Part shown: positions 13,790 through 16,165 of the stretch, piece after piece | Layout: each line of letters starts with the position of its first letter | Numbering within the stretch: position 1 is the first letter of the stretch | Source of the DNA: Candidatus Cloacimonadota bacterium | GTDB taxonomy: Bacteria > Cloacimonadota > Cloacimonadia > Cloacimonadales > TCS61 | Assembly (NCBI GenBank): GCA_027858325.1 | Contig: JAQICU010000073.1 | Span: 1-16,165, forward strand | Direction of reading: 5' to 3' | Length of the DNA stretch: 16,165 nt | The notes under the pieces: model-generated | Databases searched by the model: none | Seen by the model: the letters and a program-made list of their open reading frames with translations, nothing else | What the model was told of the DNA's origin: nothing | Made by a program: the position numbers and the translations under genes

Positions 13790-14581
13790 ATGACAAAATT
13801 CAGACATAAAAAGAGTCTTGGTCAGCATTTTTTAAAAGATAAGAATATTGTCAGGAAGATAGCTGATCTTGCTAATCTTGTAGAGAATGAAGAGATTTGG
13901 GAAGTGGGACCCGGCAAGGGCATACTTACTGAAGAACTGCTTTTGCAAAAATGCAATTTAACCTGTTTCGAAATTGATGCAAGTCTCTTTCCAATTTTGC
14001 ATGAGAAATTCGGAAAAAGTATCAATTTAGTGAATAAAGATATTCTTAAAATTAATTGGAAAGAACATTTGAATGATAAACAGATTAAGATCGTAGCTAA
14101 TCTTCCATATCAGATCACATCACCATTTTTATTCAAAGTAACAGAACATGCTGATAATTTTAAACGAGTTGTAGTAATGATCCAAAAAGAAGTAGCTGAG
14201 CGGATCAGTGCAGGAGTAGGTACGAAAGATTATGGAAGACTATCTTTAAAAATGCAGTTCTATTTTAAAGTTGAGTACGGCTTTACTGTAAAACCTCATC
14301 TCTTCTTTCCTCCTCCCAAAGTTGATTCTGCTGTAATTGTTCTAACACCTCGCAAAGATAAACCGGTTCTAAAAGATGAAAGGTTTTTCTGGAGAGTTGT
14401 TGAAGTTGCCTTTCAAAATCGAAGAAAAATGTTACGCAGGAATTTACGTGTGCTACTTTCTAAAGAGAAAATCGAAGAACTGGGTGTAAGTTGTAAAATT
14501 GAGTTAACAAGAAGAGGGGAGACGCTCACAGAGAAAGATTTTATAGAATTATATGAACAAGTACTGAAGCTAATAAAATAG
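13790..14581 (+). CDS. rsmA: 16S rRNA dimethyladenosine transferase RsmA/KsgA
   Basis: 263 residues, the normal length. The enzyme dimethylates two adjacent adenines near the 3' end of 16S rRNA late in 30S assembly, using S-adenosylmethionine. Visible motifs are KSLGQHFL (8-15), motif I EVGPGKG (38-44), acidic FEID (60-63), NKDIL (82-86), the catalytic NLPY (104-107), YGRLSL and FFPPPKVDSAVI, then the C-terminal QNRRKMLRRNL. The ATG follows the hslO TAG directly, and the GGAG within the hslO end serves as its ribosome-binding site. No clear terminator follows in the short gap to the convergent PHP gene. Confidence 0.97.
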   Translation: MTKFRHKKSLGQHFLKDKNIVRKIADLANLVENEEIWEVGPGKGILTEELLLQKCNLTCFEIDASLFPILHEKFGKSINLVNKDILKINWKEHLNDKQIKIVANLPYQITSPFLFKVTEHADNFKRVVVMIQKEVAERISAGVGTKDYGRLSLKMQFYFKVEYGFTVKPHLFFPPPKVDSAVIVLTPRKDKPVLKDERFFWRVVEVAFQNRRKMLRRNLRVLLSKEKIEELGVSCKIELTRRGETLTEKDFIELYEQVLKLIK

Positions 14582-14681
14582 AAACGGAATAACCAATATC
14601 CAACAAGGATGTCCAATATCAAAATAATATTGTCACTATTGTTTATTTATTTTCTCTGTGTCTCTGTGTTGAAATCTGTTC
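14582..14681. repeat. Convergent intergenic gap with short repeats
   Basis: The 100 bases between rsmA and the PHP gene hold CCAATATC twice (14593-14600 and 14613-14620) around CAACAAGGATGT, then CTCTGTGTCTCTGTGT at about 14654-14669. Both word sets recall degenerate intergenic elements seen in many bacterial genomes. An AT-only inverted pair could end transcription weakly, but no proper terminator is visible. Confidence 0.4.
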
Positions 14682-16165
14682 CTACTCTACCCAAACAGGA
14701 TTAGTAAATACAACTCCGCCATTTTGAGTTTCTAAACTCATGCGAATATAACCTTTTACTGGAAGATCAATCTCGCAATTATTTTCCGGATTTTCAATTT
14801 CCGTTTCTTTCCTAGTATTATCATCACCAATAAAAACCGAGATATTTGTAATCTTCCCAAATTCTATAGAAGTTGCAAATTCAAAAAATAGTTCTGCTGT
14901 TCCAGTTTTACAAGATGAACCAATTGGGAATAATTCATTTTCAACTTTTAATTGAAATGAAAGAAATGGACCGTTACTTACAATAACCTCACCATTTTTC
15001 AATCCGGCAACCGGTTGATTTCCTTTATATTTGAAAGCTGTAAAAAGCTGACCAAAAACTTGTTTCTGCGAAGAGAATAATTTCCAAAAGGGAGATTTGA
15101 TCTGACGCATTACATTAAAATTTCCGTGTGCATCATTTCCAGCAAACAGGTGATATCGGTTACCTTTAAGAAGAAGGTTTTTCCAATAATTTACAGAACG
15201 GTTAATATCATCTGGCTCTGCACTGTTAATGATTTGCAGGAAATCAATCCCACTATGTTGGTAATCTTCATCATTCCAGTTACCGCGTCTGAGAGTGAGT
15301 TTTTGCAAAAATGGTACCTTTTCTATCGGGTGTGCCGCAATAAACAGATTATTTTTTTCATGTAATTGCTTGATCTCGGTTAGAGAATGCTGAGGTGTAT
15401 TTTTGAACCATCTCTCAGCACTATCACCATGTCCATCGATAAATTCATCATGATTGATTGCCAGCATGTGTACATTTTCACCTTTAGAATTTCCAATCGA
15501 AACTTCTTCTCCATGAATTATTCGAAAATCGTTAGAATCATATTCTTGTACATCTTTCAGCATCTGCTTCCAAATAGGTAGATTCGAATCATTCTTCGTG
15601 CAGGAATTTAAGCTGTCATCAAGATCATAGGAATGATCTGTGACAAATAACCAGGAAAATCCCATCGCTTTTGCCAATTCTGCAGTAGATCTAATATCAG
15701 CACCAAATTCAACTTGATCAGCAGTATGAATACTGTGATAATGAGGTTCACCGGCAAACCAATTTTCCGGTAATGGCAACGGATTTATTGTATAGAACGT
15801 CCTATATGGTTTTGGTGGAATATCAGGTAAATTATCATTGATAATAATTTTTGGTTTACCATCGATCTCTATTTCAAGTTTGGCAATTATCTGCAAAAAA
15901 TGATCTGCTTCCATTTCTATTACATTAACATCCAATATTTGAGAGAAATATTTTTCATTTATCTCTTTTTCAATTATGAAATTTTGTGAAATTGTTTTGT
16001 CATTTCCTTGAATATTAATACTAATGGAAATAATCGTTACAGGGAAAAGATGAGCATCTTTAACAATTACAAGTACAGGTATCGTTCGCTTTTGATTCTT
16101 TATAACTCTGATGGGAATATCAGTTATGATCTCAGGTTCTTTCCTATAATATCTCGGGAAAAGAT
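14682..16165 (-). CDS. PHP-domain metallohydrolase (CehA/McbA-like), N-terminus beyond right edge
   Basis: The frame ends at TAG 14682-14684 and remains open to the right edge, so at least 494 residues are encoded. An apparent start at 15935 is only an internal TTG with no Shine-Dalgarno, and the upstream translation reads as good beta-rich protein (for example ITDIPIRVIKNQKRTIPVLV). The part from about 15770 downward is a PHP phosphoesterase-type domain: HYHSIHTADQVEFGAD (metal-binding HxH), LFVTDHSYDLDD, IIHGEEVSIG, FIAAHP and AGNDAHGNF. These fit the CehA/McbA branch, trinuclear-metal hydrolases of phosphoesters, carbamates or amides. The C-terminal 100 residues look beta-sandwich-like. 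The front part may be a binding domain. The substrate is unknown; it is convergent with rsmA and shares no operon with it here. Confidence 0.88.
   Translation of the reverse strand, partial: LFPRYYRKEPEIITDIPIRVIKNQKRTIPVLVIVKDAHLFPVTIISISINIQGNDKTISQNFIIEKEINEKYFSQILDVNVIEMEADHFLQIIAKLEIEIDGKPKIIINDNLPDIPPKPYRTFYTINPLPLPENWFAGEPHYHSIHTADQVEFGADIRSTAELAKAMGFSWLFVTDHSYDLDDSLNSCTKNDSNLPIWKQMLKDVQEYDSNDFRIIHGEEVSIGNSKGENVHMLAINHDEFIDGHGDSAERWFKNTPQHSLTEIKQLHEKNNLFIAAHPIEKVPFLQKLTLRRGNWNDEDYQHSGIDFLQIINSAEPDDINRSVNYWKNLLLKGNRYHLFAGNDAHGNFNVMRQIKSPFWKLFSSQKQVFGQLFTAFKYKGNQPVAGLKNGEVIVSNGPFLSFQLKVENELFPIGSSCKTGTAELFFEFATSIEFGKITNISVFIGDDNTRKETEIENPENNCEIDLPVKGYIRMSLETQNGGVVFTNPVWVE

Overview
The window is AT-rich bacterial chromosome (low GC by eye) with short intergenic gaps, many overlapping genes and Shine-Dalgarno-led starts. 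Several Sec/lipoprotein signals, ECF transport genes, c-di-GMP genes and the gene style suggest a Gram-negative, probably anaerobic, uncultured-type lineage. Candidatus Cloacimonadota or a relative is my guess from protein style only; no marker here fixes the phylum. I see no phage, IS or CRISPR.

Layout. (1) 1-3270, minus strand: an ECF-type (energy-coupling factor) uptake operon. In transcription order it holds a membrane S component, three exported or membrane-anchored proteins that appear to share a Moco-less molybdopterin-binding-like (SUOX/YedY-like) domain, an ECF ATPase, and a second ATPase that runs off the left edge. A gene-free stretch of about 335 bases upstream carries a candidate promoter and a foldable leader. 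(2) 3608-10193, minus strand: a tightly packed run of a response regulator with PAS and a Cys4 tail, a MATE exporter, a MmcQ/YjbR protein, a membrane-GGDEF protein, a PAS-HD-GYP phosphodiesterase, a zinc-ribbon DUF2007 protein and an SGNH-hydrolase lipoprotein. The membrane-GGDEF gene is cut by one in-frame amber codon. (3) 10334-11704, plus strand: a long stand-alone GcvT-like folate-dependent aminomethyltransferase, divergent from the response regulator. (4) 11835-11947: a tRNA-Asp(GTC) gene and its terminator. (5) 12007-12588, minus: a pentapeptide-repeat protein. (6) 12607-12910: a palindromic intergenic repeat. (7) 12911-14581, plus: hslO (Hsp33) and rsmA/ksgA, abutting. (8) 14682-16165, minus: a PHP-domain metallohydrolase whose reading frame stays open to the right edge.

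The genes form three themes. The first is uptake of an unidentified small solute through an ECF module with unusually many accessory exported proteins. The second is c-di-GMP synthesis, breakdown and two-component signalling in one run of genes. The third is housekeeping (redox chaperone, 16S rRNA dimethylation, tRNA-Asp). The observations most worth a second look are the amber-split diguanylate cyclase and the ECF operon with repeated SUOX-like domains.
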